Assembly (NCBI GenBank): GCA_007674295.1
Contig: CM017449.1
Location: 62,001-126,000 of the forward strand
Direction: 5' to 3'
DNA length: 64,000 nucleotides
From: Antonospora locustae
Lineage: Eukaryota; Microsporidia
A model generated the notes under the pieces. It was not told the DNA's origin and searched no databases. It saw only the letters and a program-made list of their open reading frames with translations. Positions 34,477 to 45,800 of the stretch are shown in pieces (the stretch's first letter is position 1; every line of letters starts with the position of its first letter). Made by a program: the position numbers and the translations under genes.

Positions 34477-34899
34477 ATGCCGAGCAAGCACGTCCTGGAG
34501 GACAGAAGACCAAAAATCCGTTCGACGTGCGGTGTGCAGGTGGGGACCCGGATAGCATGCGCAGACAACACGGGAGCAAAGATAATGCAGATAATCGGTG
34601 TAAAGGGCGTCCGCGGGCGACTCAACAGGCTGCCTGCGGCGTCTGTGGGCGACGTTGTACTCTGCTCGGTTAAGAAGGGCCGGCCAGACATGCGCAAGAA
34701 GATCGTCCTGTGCGTTGTCATCAGGCAGAAGAAGGCGTGGAGACGACGCGACGGGTCGCACATCTGCTTTGAGGACAACGCGGCGGTTGTTATAACAAAC
34801 AAAGGCGACCCTAAGGGCACACAGATTGCAGGCCCTGTGCCCCGTGAGGTCGCCGACATATGGCCCAAGATATCATCGAACGCACCGGCAATCATTTAA
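34477..34899 (+). CDS. RPL23: 60S ribosomal protein uL14 (Rpl23)
   Basis: A 140-residue protein with the complete uL14 pattern: VGTRIACADNTGAK, then GRLNRLPAASVGDVV, then KKGRPDMRKKIV, VIRQKKAWRRRDG, FEDNAAVVI and a C-terminus ending GPVPREVADIWPKISSNAP. It sits at the intersubunit face near the factor-binding site. The ATG at 34477 follows CCCC (34472-34475) by one base. The stop codon overlaps an AATAAA polyadenylation signal. No intron is seen. Confidence 0.96.
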   Translation: MPSKHVLEDRRPKIRSTCGVQVGTRIACADNTGAKIMQIIGVKGVRGRLNRLPAASVGDVVLCSVKKGRPDMRKKIVLCVVIRQKKAWRRRDGSHICFEDNAAVVITNKGDPKGTQIAGPVPREVADIWPKISSNAPAII

Positions 34900-34927
34900 T
34901 AAAAGAGCATCTGCGCCCTCTCTGCCA

Positions 34928-35806
34928 CTAGTCGCGCCTTTTTCTCCCGAGCGCAAGCGAGCGAATGCTCATCGCCCGCTGGTAGAACATCTGCCCTGCG
35001 AGAAAGCTGGGCACCATTCCGAGGGCAACGTAGGAGAGCAGATGCGGCAGGTACGGCACAGAGATCCTGTTCGTCCCGCACGAGCGCAAAACACACTCTG
35101 CAAATGTCCTTGCTGTCGGTGCCATGAGCGACGGGCGGCGTACCTTGCTCATCTTCGTGCACACAAGCCCCGGAATCACGCACTCCACGTGCACGCCGTG
35201 CGGACGCATCTCGTAGTAGAGCGATGAGGACCACGCCTTGACCATCGCCTTTGTTGCGCCGTACGTGGCAAGAAGCGGCGTGGGACATTCAGAAAGCACC
35301 GATCCGATGTTCAGCACGTATCCGAACCTGTTCCGCGCCATCTTCTCGAGCACAGACTGTGTGATCAGCAGCGGTGTGCTGACGTTGACGGCGACGATCT
35401 GCATCAGAGTGTCCTCATAGACATACGACGGGTGCGCACTGCTGCATCCTGCGTTGTTGATGAGCATTCCCAGGTCGTAGCCCGCGAAGATGTCGCCTTC
35501 AGGCATGCGCTCAAAGTCGGTAACGATCACCCTGCACTCGGCAGCACATGCAAGCACCTCCTTGCGTACAGCCTCAAGCTTCTCTCTGCTTCTTCCAACG
35601 AGAATGACTTTCTGGTGTCTTCTTGCAAGGCCGATCGCAAGCTCCCGTCCAATCCCATCACTTGCGCCAGTGACTGCGATCCACTTTCCATCGATTCGTT
35701 GCCAGAAGGCGCGGTTCATGATGATGCCGCGCACATGCACTGCCAGCGCCCACACGGTCCGCACACATGCAACAAGAAGCATGCACTTCAGGGCAAGCGC
35801 AATCAT
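34928..35806 (-). CDS. Short-chain dehydrogenase, likely 3-ketoacyl-CoA reductase
   Basis: A 292-residue membrane-anchored SDR. An N-terminal hydrophobic segment (about 3-30) is followed by the NAD(P)-binding TGASDGIGR (46-54), the INNAG motif, a catalytic Ser in the IGSVLSE segment and Tyr/Lys in the YGATK motif. The family layout matches 17-beta-HSD12/Ifa38-type reductases, which act in the second step of very-long-chain fatty acid elongation at the ER. The basic C-terminus (GRKRRD) could serve ER retention. The ATG at 35806 has CCCC three bases upstream in its own strand; the longer frame lacks an ATG. Confidence 0.8.
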   Translation of the reverse strand: MIALALKCMLLVACVRTVWALAVHVRGIIMNRAFWQRIDGKWIAVTGASDGIGRELAIGLARRHQKVILVGRSREKLEAVRKEVLACAAECRVIVTDFERMPEGDIFAGYDLGMLINNAGCSSAHPSYVYEDTLMQIVAVNVSTPLLITQSVLEKMARNRFGYVLNIGSVLSECPTPLLATYGATKAMVKAWSSSLYYEMRPHGVHVECVIPGLVCTKMSKVRRPSLMAPTARTFAECVLRSCGTNRISVPYLPHLLSYVALGMVPSFLAGQMFYQRAMSIRSLALGRKRRD

Positions 35807-35877
35807 TGAGGGGCTTCTTTTCAGCAACGTCCCCTGCGCCAGGTCCGCACCCAAAAGCGAAAAGACGCCCCGTCCAG
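35807..35877. promoter_or_regulatory. Divergent promoter, SDR / Chl1 helicase
   Basis: A 71-bp spacer with GGGG at 35810-35813 (CCCC for the minus-strand gene) and CCCC at 35868-35871 for the plus-strand gene, one next to each start codon. Confidence 0.55.
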
Positions 35878-37782
35878 ATGGAACACGGGCTGGACATTGA
35901 GCTCTACGACATACAGAAGAGGTTCATCAAGGAGGCCCGCAGCGTGATCGACACAGGCGGCGTTGGTATTTTCTCATCACCCACGGGCACTGGGAAGACG
36001 CTTTCGCTGCTGTGCTCGGTGCACGCATACCTCGAAACGCAGCGCACAGGGGATGCAGAACACGCGGGGCTCACCGACGAAAACATCAGGCTCACGCAAA
36101 TTCTGTTTGACGGCGCGCCACAGCGCACAGCCGTCTTCTATTGCTCGCGGACGCATAGCCAGCTGCAGCAGGCAGTCGGCGAGCTGAGGCGTCTTGGCTG
36201 GAAGGTGAACGCGACGGTTGTCGGGTCGCGGAGAGGCCTCTGCGTGAACAGCAGAGTGAATACACGGAGTCGCAGCCTGGAGGAGGTCAACGAGCTGTGC
36301 AGAGAGTTCGTGGATGGGAGCAAGTGCGTACAATACGAGAACACAGACAGCAGAAAGGTGCACGGCATTGTGGATGTCGAGGATTTGCTGAGAATGGGCT
36401 CCGAGCGGCGCATGTGCCCTTACTTTCTCGCAAAGCGGTATGCAAGTGCCTGCGAGATTGTCTTTGTGCCGTACTCGCTGCTCTTTTCGCGGACAGGGCG
36501 GATGAGCGCAAACATCGACGTTGACAACGCAATCGTGATCGTCGACGAGGCGCACAACATCTATGAGGCCGTCATCAGCATGAACACGGTCACCGTTCAC
36601 CGCACAGTGCTCCGGAGGTGTGCATCTGCGTTACAGAAACTTGAAACTCTGCACGGTGCACAGACTCCATGGAGAACGCGGAAGCAGACGCTTTTTCTTG
36701 CACGTGTTTTCGAACAGCTGGACGCCTTTCTCGAAAAGCACTGCACAGCAGGCGGAACAGGCAGTGCGGATGACGAGGAGGCCATTGCCGTCTGCGACTT
36801 TCTGTGCAGAACAGGCCTGGAGAGCCACAACTTCCTCGGAATCGACGAGTGCGTCCGAGAGTGCCGGATCGCAGAGAGGCTCGAGACTGCTGGCGCAGGG
36901 CTGCGTCTGCAGCTGCTCAACATCGTTAGCTTTCTCCTTCTGCTGACGCTCAGCGACGACAGCGGACGTGTCTTCTTCACGCGCAAAAGGTTGCGCTTCA
37001 CACCGCTGGACCCAGCGCTCTACTTTAGAGACGTGCTTGCGTGCCGCGCACTGATCCTCGCAGGCGGGACGATGGAGCCGTGCGATCACCTCGTGCGTGT
37101 CTTTCGCGGAAGAGAGTGCAGGTACTTCTCGTTTGACGCCGTGTGCAGCAATTTCAAGGCATTCGCTGTTGCACATGGGCCAACGCGACGGGAGCTGCGC
37201 GTCACCTTCGAGAACAGGGTGTCGCTGCTGCCTGAACTGTGCGCTGCAGTGCGCGAGCTTGCTGGTGCAGTTTCGCGCGGCGGCGTCGTGTGCTTTCTGC
37301 CGTCCCGAGCCTTTCTTGACGCAGTGCGCGAGCAGGCATTCGACTTTGGTAGGGAGGTCTTCTACGAAGACTCGCGCTTCTTCCGATGCAATCTGCGCAC
37401 GCAGTCTGCGGTCCTGATGGCGGTTGTTGGCGGACGGCTCAGCGAGGGCATCAACTTCTCGGACGAGCTCTGCAGACTCCTGATTGTTGTAGGTGTGCCG
37501 TACCCGCTGATGACTGCCGAGATGCGTGAGCGCATCAAGCACCATGGCAACGACTACCCGATGCACGTTGCCATGAGGGCTGTGAATCAAGCAATTGGGC
37601 GAGCGCTACGCCACGCAGGCGACCATGCTGCGATCGTGCTGCTTGACACGCGGTACGGCAGCCTGGCAGCGCGGCTGAGCCCGTGGGTCTCTGCGGGGCT
37701 GAATAGCCTCGGATTTACGGAGACGCTAGCAGCGGTGCGAGGATTTCTGGAGTGCGCAGGAGGCGGTGATGCTGCTGAATAA
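35878..37782 (+). CDS. CHL1: Fe-S DNA helicase, Chl1/DDX11-like
   Basis: A 634-residue superfamily 2 helicase of the XPD group. The Q-region YDIQKRFI is followed by Walker A SPTGTGKT (34-41), four cysteines at 122, 141, 150 and 180 spaced as a 4Fe-4S domain, the VDEAHN box (222-227), and helicase motifs V and VI (GGRLSEGINFSDE; QAIGRALRH). Among the group, the GVGIFSSPTGTGKTLSLLCS start resembles Chl1/DDX11, which acts in sister-chromatid cohesion, more than XPD or RTEL1. The ATG at 35878 has CCCC upstream; the longer frame would overlap the divergent gene. Its stop forms part of an AATAAA at 37778-37783. Confidence 0.8.
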   Translation: MEHGLDIELYDIQKRFIKEARSVIDTGGVGIFSSPTGTGKTLSLLCSVHAYLETQRTGDAEHAGLTDENIRLTQILFDGAPQRTAVFYCSRTHSQLQQAVGELRRLGWKVNATVVGSRRGLCVNSRVNTRSRSLEEVNELCREFVDGSKCVQYENTDSRKVHGIVDVEDLLRMGSERRMCPYFLAKRYASACEIVFVPYSLLFSRTGRMSANIDVDNAIVIVDEAHNIYEAVISMNTVTVHRTVLRRCASALQKLETLHGAQTPWRTRKQTLFLARVFEQLDAFLEKHCTAGGTGSADDEEAIAVCDFLCRTGLESHNFLGIDECVRECRIAERLETAGAGLRLQLLNIVSFLLLLTLSDDSGRVFFTRKRLRFTPLDPALYFRDVLACRALILAGGTMEPCDHLVRVFRGRECRYFSFDAVCSNFKAFAVAHGPTRRELRVTFENRVSLLPELCAAVRELAGAVSRGGVVCFLPSRAFLDAVREQAFDFGREVFYEDSRFFRCNLRTQSAVLMAVVGGRLSEGINFSDELCRLLIVVGVPYPLMTAEMRERIKHHGNDYPMHVAMRAVNQAIGRALRHAGDHAAIVLLDTRYGSLAARLSPWVSAGLNSLGFTETLAAVRGFLECAGGGDAAE

Positions 37783-37819
37783 ATGCTTGCGAATGGTTTA
37801 TTGTGCAGTGTGCACTGCG

Positions 37820-38179
37820 CTAATCGTGCAGAAACCGGACGATTCTGTCTGTAATCGGGTACTCGGTGCTGCACGTGCCACAGGTGAGCGTTCCGGCCTC
37901 GATCTCGTTGCCGAGCAGAAAGCGGTTCAGGTCGTCTGCACTGCAACGGGAAGCGGCGGCCTCGTCGATGAGATGGAAGTCGCCCTCTGCGCAGCGGAAC
38001 GCACGGACAGCTGCAAGCAGATTCTCGCCACCGTTGTCTGTGAAGTACCCGGCGCGTGATGCAATGAAATTTGTATCGCCGGGTGCGTCTGTCTTTGACG
38101 CCCTTGCAACGGTGGCGCGAAGATGCGCAGGGAAGTCGCAGCGAGGACACTTGAGGATGCTCAGGAGAAACGGCTTCAT
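37820..38179 (-). CDS. TRM112: Trm112-like methyltransferase activator
   Basis: A 119-residue zinc-binding protein: CPRC at 11-14 and CGTC at 100-103 form the paired knuckles, and the ends (MKPFLLSILKCPRC; YPITDRIVRFL) are typical of Trm112. Trm112 stabilises and activates the methyltransferases Mtq2 (eRF1), Bud23 (18S rRNA), Trm9 and Trm11. It is convergent with Chl1 and divergent from the WD40 gene. CCC lies two bases before its ATG. Confidence 0.85.
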   Translation of the reverse strand: MKPFLLSILKCPRCDFPAHLRATVARASKTDAPGDTNFIASRAGYFTDNGGENLLAAVRAFRCAEGDFHLIDEAAASRCSADDLNRFLLGNEIEAGTLTCGTCSTEYPITDRIVRFLHD

Positions 38180-38233
38180 GTGGGCGATAATTTCGGTGTG
38201 TTGCAGCTCGAGACATAAAAAAGACGCCCCTCA
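38180..38233. promoter_or_regulatory. Divergent promoter, Trm112 / BRWD-like
   Basis: A 54-bp spacer with GGG at 38182-38184 (CCC for the minus gene) and CCCC at 38227-38230, three bases before the plus-strand ATG. Confidence 0.55.
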
Positions 38234-41149
38234 ATGCACATGGGCGACGAGGACATCGAGGCTGCGCTCCAGATGGTCTGTGCGGGAGACTCGGTCAGCA
38301 GGGATGATGTCCACGCGTTCTTTGCTGCTGTGCGGAAGAAGATGGGCGTGGCAAGCCTTGTGGAGCATCTGCGTAAGTTCAAGTTCGAGAGAATTGTGAG
38401 GATGCGGGTGAGCGAGGCCCTGTTGTCGGGGCCTGTGCCCTACTTTCCGTTCACGGACATGCGTCCGCTCTCCGAGTATGCCGCAGGTGTTCCGCCGGGG
38501 GGTGACATGGAGAGGGTGCCCGGCTTCACGCGCTTTCCATACAGAAGGGGGGCAGAGGTGCTGGGCCACGTGTCGCAGGTGGTGAGGATCTCGTTTGACC
38601 GCACAGACAGGTTCTTTTTCACAGGGAGCGACGACGGGATGCTGAAACTCTGGGAGGCTGCGACTGGGCTTCTTGTGCACAGCTTCATTGGACACAAGTT
38701 CTGTATCAACGACATCTGCACGAGCAGCGACAACCGGATTCTGTGTTCAGTGGACACGCTTGGACTGCTCAACGTCTGGAGTCTTGTGGACTTCTCGCAG
38801 TGCTTCTCGATGGATGTTGGCCAGGAAGTGGACTTCATTGAGTTTGTGCGCATGGTGGACTGCCCAGAGACACAGGCAGGTGGGGACGGTGTGTACCAGA
38901 TTGTCCTTGTCGAGAGGCGGGGTGTCATCCGCGTTGTGACGTTCACGCTGGACAACATCATTTCAGACCACGAGAACAGCACGATCAACGAGTTTGCAGG
39001 GGACAACCCGATTCAGACCGTCTGCATCACAGAGGGCGGGCGCTTTCTGCTGTGCGGCGGGCAGTATCCCTTTCTTCTTGTGTTTGACCTGCATCACGTG
39101 CGGGACAACCTGCTTGTTATCGAGACAGAGGGCTACTCGATCACGTTTGTCATTGCAAGCAGAACGAATCTGAAGTTTGCTGCGGCCACAGGCTTTGAGA
39201 TTGTGCTTGTGTGGGAGTTTCTGCCCGATGCGCTGTTTCGAAGCGGAAACTTCAAGCGGAAGTCCCGATTCGATGGATGCTGGCGCAAGACAACGGTCGA
39301 CCTGCGTTGTGCAGAGCGGCGCCTGCAGCGAGTGACCGAGGAACTCTGCTGTGAACAGATGTGCTTTCTTGCAGACGACAGGTATCTGGTGTGCATGTGC
39401 TCGGACGCAAGAATCCGCATCTACCTCAACGGAGTGCTACACAATGTTGTCGAGCACAGCATCGGCGGGCTCACACCGCACCCTGTGGAGAACTCGTTTG
39501 TTGTGTGCAACGAAAGGATCGCGATTCTGAGCCTGGACTCGGTGCTGCTTGACGACAGCCTTACGTTCAGCGTTATGGACAGTCAGTTCTCCAGCGACGG
39601 GCAGTATCTTGTGCTCTGCGACGAGATCGGGCGAGTCCGCATATATGCGGTGGACCTGCTTGGATACGCATCGACGCCCGCAGAGCAGTTCTTTGCATCG
39701 GACTTTGTGCACCTGGGTAGCAGCTATGCATCAAGCTATTATGTCGAATGTGTGGGCGAGAGGACGTTTGACTACGCTCGGAACGAAAATGTAGGCTGGC
39801 ACGCCGTGCAGTTCGAGCCGGGCACCGTGGTACGCGACCAACGGTGTTCAGAGCTTGAGGCGTTAGGCTACGAGCATCTGCGCGATGACTTTCTGACGGT
39901 GCGGTCATTCAAGAAGAAATACTTTGTGATTGACGAGAAGGAGGAGACGCAGAGCGTGTCCACGCTGCACTCAAACGAGATTCTGTCGAGCGACGACTGC
40001 TTCTCTGTGCTGAGCACAGAGACCATAGAGGCGGAGTCTGAGAGCGACATTGTGCAGGTGCGGCAGCTCCACATGCCGCGCGCTGCAGAGAGTGCGGCAG
40101 AGGATGCATGTTCGCTGGGCACAAGCTTCTCGTTCAGCTCTTCGCTTCCGACATCTACAGATTCCGAGGAGAGAATATCGAGACGGCGAAGGCAGAGGCG
40201 GCGGGCTGCAGACGCAGCAGCAAGCTCTGTGGGGAACAGCACAAAGCGAAGGCGGATACAGGATGTGCAGGACACGTCTGGCAGCGCAGCTGTCGACGAC
40301 ACGGTGCGTGAGCGTGTGCGGAGCTGGATGCTGTGCACAGAAAGCCACTGGTACCTTCCGCAGATAGATGACAAGGTGAGGTTTCTCGCAGAGAGGTACC
40401 GTGCGTTTCTGGAGATGGAGACGCGGGACGCGTTTGAGTGCAACCACCCACTGGAGGACAGCGACCTGGTCATCGTTGACATGGTCTTTGTGAAGTACGA
40501 GCCCTGTTATGTTGTGCTTGACTTGAAAAGCACAGAGACTAATGCGCTGTACCAAGTGAAGTACTACGAGACAGGGCGCCTGCAGCCGGTCTTTGTCCTT
40601 CTCGAGTGCTACACCGCGCTGCTGGGCACGAAGTTCGTTGTTGGTGCCGAGTACACATACGCAGAGGCAGACAGACTGCTACGCGGAAGGTGCACAAGGG
40701 TGCTGCGGAACTGCGTCGAGCTGCAGCTGCCGCCTGCACACGGCGACACGCGCGGGAAGACAGTGCGCGTTGCAAAGACAGACCTGCATCTGGAGAGTGG
40801 TGTGGAGCTGCCCAAGAAGAGCGAACTGATTTGCATTCTTGAGCAGAATAAGCGCAACAAGATGATCTACACGCACATCCGCAGAAACTCAAACATCAGC
40901 TACGACGAGAACGTGTCCTACCCTCTCAACTTCAGCGTGATACTGCAGCGAATCAGAAACAACGTCTACCGGCGCGTGGCAAGCCTTCGCTACGACCTGG
41001 AGACGATGCGGGGCAACTCGCGCTATCTCCCGCGAGGCTACGAGGAATGCGTCCGTGCGATTCTCTATGAGATATACGGGCTGCTCGACATAGAGTATGT
41101 GCACAGATACAGCAGACGCCGGCGACAAACGTTCACAAGTTCGCGCTAG
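38234..41149 (+). CDS. BRWD/PHIP-type WD40 protein with partial bromodomain
   Basis: A 971-residue protein. After a helical N-terminus, a WD40 propeller starts near residue 108 with [25 protein letters not shown], close to the BRWD/PHIP family, and runs to about 480. A Ser/Glu-rich and basic linker (about 580-690) follows, then the BRWD-specific region ([19 protein letters not shown]). Residues from about 890 ([23 protein letters not shown]) match the second half of the BRWD bromodomain, but the first helix is weak and the acetyl-lysine-binding Asn loop is replaced (RYLPRG). BRWD proteins are chromatin-bound and link to CUL4 ligases. The start follows CCCC by three bases; an ATG at 38240 is an alternative. 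Confidence 0.75.
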   Translation: MHMGDEDIEAALQMVCAGDSVSRDDVHAFFAAVRKKMGVASLVEHLRKFKFERIVRMRVSEALLSGPVPYFPFTDMRPLSEYAAGVPPGGDMERVPGFTRFPYRRGAEVLGHVSQVVRISFDRTDRFFFTGSDDGMLKLWEAATGLLVHSFIGHKFCINDICTSSDNRILCSVDTLGLLNVWSLVDFSQCFSMDVGQEVDFIEFVRMVDCPETQAGGDGVYQIVLVERRGVIRVVTFTLDNIISDHENSTINEFAGDNPIQTVCITEGGRFLLCGGQYPFLLVFDLHHVRDNLLVIETEGYSITFVIASRTNLKFAAATGFEIVLVWEFLPDALFRSGNFKRKSRFDGCWRKTTVDLRCAERRLQRVTEELCCEQMCFLADDRYLVCMCSDARIRIYLNGVLHNVVEHSIGGLTPHPVENSFVVCNERIAILSLDSVLLDDSLTFSVMDSQFSSDGQYLVLCDEIGRVRIYAVDLLGYASTPAEQFFASDFVHLGSSYASSYYVECVGERTFDYARNENVGWHAVQFEPGTVVRDQRCSELEALGYEHLRDDFLTVRSFKKKYFVIDEKEETQSVSTLHSNEILSSDDCFSVLSTETIEAESESDIVQVRQLHMPRAAESAAEDACSLGTSFSFSSSLPTSTDSEERISRRRRQRRRAADAAASSVGNSTKRRRIQDVQDTSGSAAVDDTVRERVRSWMLCTESHWYLPQIDDKVRFLAERYRAFLEMETRDAFECNHPLEDSDLVIVDMVFVKYEPCYVVLDLKSTETNALYQVKYYETGRLQPVFVLLECYTALLGTKFVVGAEYTYAEADRLLRGRCTRVLRNCVELQLPPAHGDTRGKTVRVAKTDLHLESGVELPKKSELICILEQNKRNKMIYTHIRRNSNISYDENVSYPLNFSVILQRIRNNVYRRVASLRYDLETMRGNSRYLPRGYEECVRAILYEIYGLLDIEYVHRYSRRRRQTFTSSR

Positions 41150-41156
41150 GAAACCC

Positions 41157-42818
41157 ATGTCGGACTTCATACTTGCGTGCAACGAGATATCTGCGGAGGT
41201 GATCAGGACACTGTCTGCCACACAAACGCCAAACATCGCTGCAATATGCGCACGCGTGGCAAAACGCAACGGGCTGAAGAGGACACCGCGGCTGACAGAG
41301 ATTCTGAGCGTCACACCGCCCGAGTACCGCTACCTCTTCAAGTCGCGTCCCGTGCGCACTGCGTCTGGCGTTGCAGTCGTTGCTGTGATGTGCAAGCCGC
41401 ACAGGTGCCCCCACATTGCCCTGACAGGGAACATCTGCGTGTACTGCCCGGGCGGCCCTGACTCGGACTTTGAGTACAGCACGCAGTCGTACACAGGCTA
41501 CGAGCCAACATCGATGCGTGCGATCAGGCACCGCTACGACCCAAGCCAGCAGGTGCGGGCGCGCATCGCGCAGCTCCGCGCGCTGGGGCACTGTGTAGAC
41601 AAGGTGGAGTTCATTGTGATGGGCGGGACATTCACATCGCTTGCAAGCGACTACAAGCGCGCGTTCATTCAGGGGCTCTATGACGCGCTGACAGGGAATT
41701 TCAGCTCGTCGCTTGAGGAGGCGATGCACGCCGCAGAGTCCTCGCGAGCCAAATGCGTTGCAATCACGATCGAGACGCGTCCCGACTACTGCTTCCGCCC
41801 CCACATCGCACAGCTGCTCAGCTATGGGTGCACGCGCATCGAGATCGGCGTCCAGTCGCTCTACGAGGACGTTGCAAGAGACACAAACAGAGGGCACACT
41901 GTCGAGGCTGTTGTGCATTCGCTGTCTCTTGCAAAGGACTCGGGCTACAAGGTTGTCACACACATGATGCCCAATCTCCCAAACGTCGACTACATCAGAG
42001 ACATCGAGCAATTTGAGGAGTACTTCGCAAGCCCAAGGTTCAGGGGCGACGGCCTGAAGATATACCCGACGATGGTCATCAGAGGCACGGGGCTCTATGA
42101 GTTGTGGAGGCGGGGCATCTACAGAAGCTATTCCATCGACAGGCTTGTCGAGCTGCTTGCGTGTGTCTTTGACATGGTTCCGCCGTGGACGAGGATATAC
42201 AGGGTGCAGAGGGACATTCCGATGCCGCTTGTCTCCTCGGGCGTTGAGCATGCAAACATACGCGAAATGGCACTGGGTAAGATGCGCGACCTTGGCAAGA
42301 GATGCAGGGACGTGAGAACCAGAGAGGTCGGAATCAGAGAGGTCCATGGCGGCGTGCGCCCCGAAGAGATTGTTCTTGTGCGGCGCGACTACGCTGCAAA
42401 CAAGGGGTGGGAGACGTTTTTGTCCTACGAGGACCTGAAGAGAGACTTGCTTGTCGGCCTCCTCCGCCTGCGGAAGTGCAGCGGAGACACGTTCAGAGAG
42501 GAGCTCGTTGTGAGTGTTGACACCGCAGACGCTCGCAGCACAACATGGCGCGAATGCAGCGCAGCAAGAAACGGCTTTGCATCCGTCGTCCGCGAGCTCC
42601 ACGTGTACGGGGCTGCAGTGCCTATGGATTGCAGAGATACCACACAGTTTCAGCACAAGGGATTTGGTGCAATGCTGATAGCAGAGGCAGAGCGCATCGC
42701 AAGGGAGGAGCACTGCTCGCAGAAGATTGCAATAATCTCCGGCGTTGGAACGCGCAACTACTACAGAAAGTTTGGCTACACACTCGAGGGTGCGTACATG
42801 GTGAAGAGCCTACAGTAG
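41157..42818 (+). CDS. ELP3: Elongator subunit Elp3
   Basis: A 553-residue, essentially full-length protein. The radical-SAM Fe-S cysteines are C84, C94 and C97 ([17 protein letters not shown]), followed by the near-invariant [19 protein letters not shown] block. The C-terminus is a GNAT acetyltransferase domain ([30 protein letters not shown]). Elp3 makes the cm5 modification on wobble uridine of tRNAs. The spacer to the preceding stop is only 7 bases and contains the CCC (41154-41156) that touches the ATG. The longest frame overlaps the BRWD gene and is rejected. Confidence 0.96.
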   Translation: MSDFILACNEISAEVIRTLSATQTPNIAAICARVAKRNGLKRTPRLTEILSVTPPEYRYLFKSRPVRTASGVAVVAVMCKPHRCPHIALTGNICVYCPGGPDSDFEYSTQSYTGYEPTSMRAIRHRYDPSQQVRARIAQLRALGHCVDKVEFIVMGGTFTSLASDYKRAFIQGLYDALTGNFSSSLEEAMHAAESSRAKCVAITIETRPDYCFRPHIAQLLSYGCTRIEIGVQSLYEDVARDTNRGHTVEAVVHSLSLAKDSGYKVVTHMMPNLPNVDYIRDIEQFEEYFASPRFRGDGLKIYPTMVIRGTGLYELWRRGIYRSYSIDRLVELLACVFDMVPPWTRIYRVQRDIPMPLVSSGVEHANIREMALGKMRDLGKRCRDVRTREVGIREVHGGVRPEEIVLVRRDYAANKGWETFLSYEDLKRDLLVGLLRLRKCSGDTFREELVVSVDTADARSTTWRECSAARNGFASVVRELHVYGAAVPMDCRDTTQFQHKGFGAMLIAEAERIAREEHCSQKIAIISGVGTRNYYRKFGYTLEGAYMVKSLQ

Positions 42819-42870
42819 CAGGCGCAAAGAGAAACACAGGCACCGCTCTTTATTGATGTTTGTAGACGAG

Positions 42871-45800
42871 TCAAATAAACTGCTTTTCTACAACAGAGTC
42901 GCCCCTGGCGTTTCTCCTCAGCTTGTAGTACATGTCGCAGCTGGTGCACAGCAGCCTCACAAAGTGCTCGTCGTGCGTGATCACAATCAGCTGAAACCCG
43001 CTCTCTCTTTTCCGCTCAATTAGACTCGTGAGCGTCGCCGCCAAGCTCTCGATGTTCTCCTGGTCGAGGTTCGTTGTTGGCTCGTCCAGTGCCATGAACG
43101 AGCAGTTTCCCGTGAACGTCTCTGCGAGCGCAAGGCGGATGAGAATCGATGCGACAACCTTCTGTCCAGCACTCGATCGACTGCGCATGTCGAGCTCGCA
43201 GCCGTTCTTCACCATGCAGACCCGGTAGTTGTACGATCGCGTGTCAGACGTGTCCGCCTGAATCTCAATGTAGTCGATGTCGTTTCCCCTGTACGTTGTT
43301 GTCCAGAGATCCCTGAGCACCGTGTTTATCTCATCGAGCTTCCTGGAGTGGAACTCGACGATCGACTTGTCGATCGCCCCGATTCCAGCATCCACGTCGC
43401 ACAGAACAGCCTCCATTGTCTTCACCTCTGCAAAGGTCCTGCTATACTTTGCATCGCAGTCCCCAAACGCGGTCTTTAGCTCCTGTGCAAGCTGCGCCCT
43501 TTGCCTGTCCAGCTGGACCTTCTCGCCAGCCAGCGCTGCCCTGCGGCTCTGCGCCGCCTGCCTTCTTGCATCCAGGTCACCGCAACTTGCCCTTGTTCTG
43601 TCCAGCCTCTCGAAGACCGTGCCGTCGTATCTCTTCTCGAGCTCGCACAGCTTGTCTCGCACTTCAACCAGCTTTCTGTTCTCGTCCAGTGTCTTCAACC
43701 TCATTTCCAGGTCGTTCGCAGCCTCCCTCTCTCTGTGGTAGCAGTCCCAGGATTCCTGCGCCCTCTGTCTCAGCACCTCGATGCAGCGTGCATCGGGCAC
43801 GGACGTCATTTTCTCTTTCAGCGCTAGCGCGTCACGCAGTTCCCTATCGCGCGCGCGTGCACTCTCGATCTCGTCACTTGCTGCAGAGATGCTGCTTGAG
43901 ATCACAAAATTCTCTCTCCACGCCTCCTCCAGCTGCGTCCTGAGCCTCTGCTCCCTCTCACTGGCGAGCCTGGCCTTTTCGCCGCACTGCTGCGCCAGCG
44001 CATCCGCCTGCTCGCCCTCTGCCTCCAGTGCGCGCAGCCTTTCGCCGGTCTCTGCTGGCTGCTGTGCATTCTGGCTGTTTTCCTTCTGTGCACCTGTCCT
44101 GCGGAGGCCGTCCAGCCTGGTCTGAAGCACATCGATCTCGGTGCTCAGTAGACTTGCGTGGCTCTCAGCGTGCCCGTCTGCCACTGCGTCGTGCAGCTGG
44201 TTTGCCCGCGCTGCATTGACCAGCGCCATCCCCTTCAGCATCTTGCAGAGCCGCTTTGCCTTTACAGCAAGGTTCTGGTGCGCGTCGCAGTGCGCAGCAC
44301 GCGGCTCCGCAGCCGCAACCAGCATCTCCTCCGTGCTGGTGGATGGCACAAGCGGCCTCATCTCGTCCAGATACTCGTTGAGTCTGCGGACCTCCGCGTT
44401 CTTCTCGTCTCGCGCTGCATTCGCCCGCTCCGCTTCTCTGATTTTCTTCTCCACAGTCTCCTTCTTGTGCTCCAGCTCACTCAGAATCTGTGGAATTGCA
44501 TCAATCACCTCCTCCAGCTTTCCAACAAACAAGCTCTTCTCAGAGCCGAAGAAGGGCTTCTTGCATACAGGACAACTGTTATTCTTGATTCCAAGCTTCT
44601 GCAGGTTTTTGTATATGACCTGCGCATTTGCAGACGATATGATGTTCGTGTTTAGCTTCTCCAGCTCCTTGTGCAGCTCGCCAACATCGGTTCTGGCGAC
44701 AATCTTGGTGCCGCTCTCGAGGCCGTGCTTCTCTGAGACTGCCCTTACTCGTTCCAGATGCACTCGCAGGCGCTCCTTGAAGAACACCATCGCGCAGCCT
44801 GTTTCCCCCGCTGCCCTGCACACCTCAGCGCACAAGTCCTCCACCTCCTCGAAAGTTCTTTTGCAGTCTGCCTCAAGTGCAGAGACACACAGGCCCCCGT
44901 GTACATCCTGAAGGTGTGGATACTCGGTGCACAGGGCTGACATCTCCTCTGCAACCCTGCTGCGCTCGCTTTCTCCTGCGCACATCTCCCTTGCAAGGTT
45001 GCGTATGCTTTCTAGATATCCCTGCTTCCTGGCAATCTCCCGCTCGCATGCGATAATCTCTGCTTTGCTCGGTGCCACGTCCTCGCTATGTTTGTCTGTG
45101 TGTCTCTGCAGGTACTCAAGCTCTACATCAACCTTGCTTCTCTGCGCAACGTGCCTCCGAAGGGCCTCCTCATGCCGCAGTCTCTCTTTTGCAGCCTCCC
45201 CCGCTCTGGACTCGATTGCTCTCAGTACTGCCTCTGCTGCGTCCCTGAGGACACCAAAGCTGCGCGAAATGTCGTTGACCTGCAACACATCGCCGTCGCA
45301 CACATCGCTGGGCACGTCGATCTCTATTAACCCGCAGTGCCTCTCCACGAACTGTCTGTAGTTCGCGAGCCGCAGGCTGCAGTCTGCAAGCAGCTTGTCG
45401 AGTCTGCTCTTGTTCTCAGACAGCTGTAACTCAAGCGCCCTGCGGGTGTCCTGTAAGCTCATGTGGACATCTCTCTCCTGCACCCTGGTGTCCAGCTCTC
45501 TCTGGTGCAGGTCAGCGGTTGTCCTCAGCTTCAAAACCCTCCTGTGCAAAGCATCTCTGTCTGCCTCCTCGAGCTCCTGCATCTCTTCACGCGAAAGAAC
45601 CGGCCAGTTGAAACCACTCACGTACAGACTCAGCCCTCGGATCTCCGCCTGCGTCCTAGCAGCTTCGCCTGCGCGCGCCTCGAGATCCTCCTTCTCGCTG
45701 CCGAGCCTACCCTGCTCTGCACAGAGCTTCTCCAGCTCCATGTCGAGGTGCGAAATACGGTCTGCGACGCACGTCGCCTGCTTTTCTGTCTCCTGTATTC

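Noticed and set aside
41133..42713. Minus-strand 526-codon frame
   Set aside because: Antisense of Elp3, whose sense frame has every family motif.
44141..44911. Plus-strand 256-codon frame
   Set aside because: Antisense of the Rad50 coiled coil; Ser/Leu-rich shadow.
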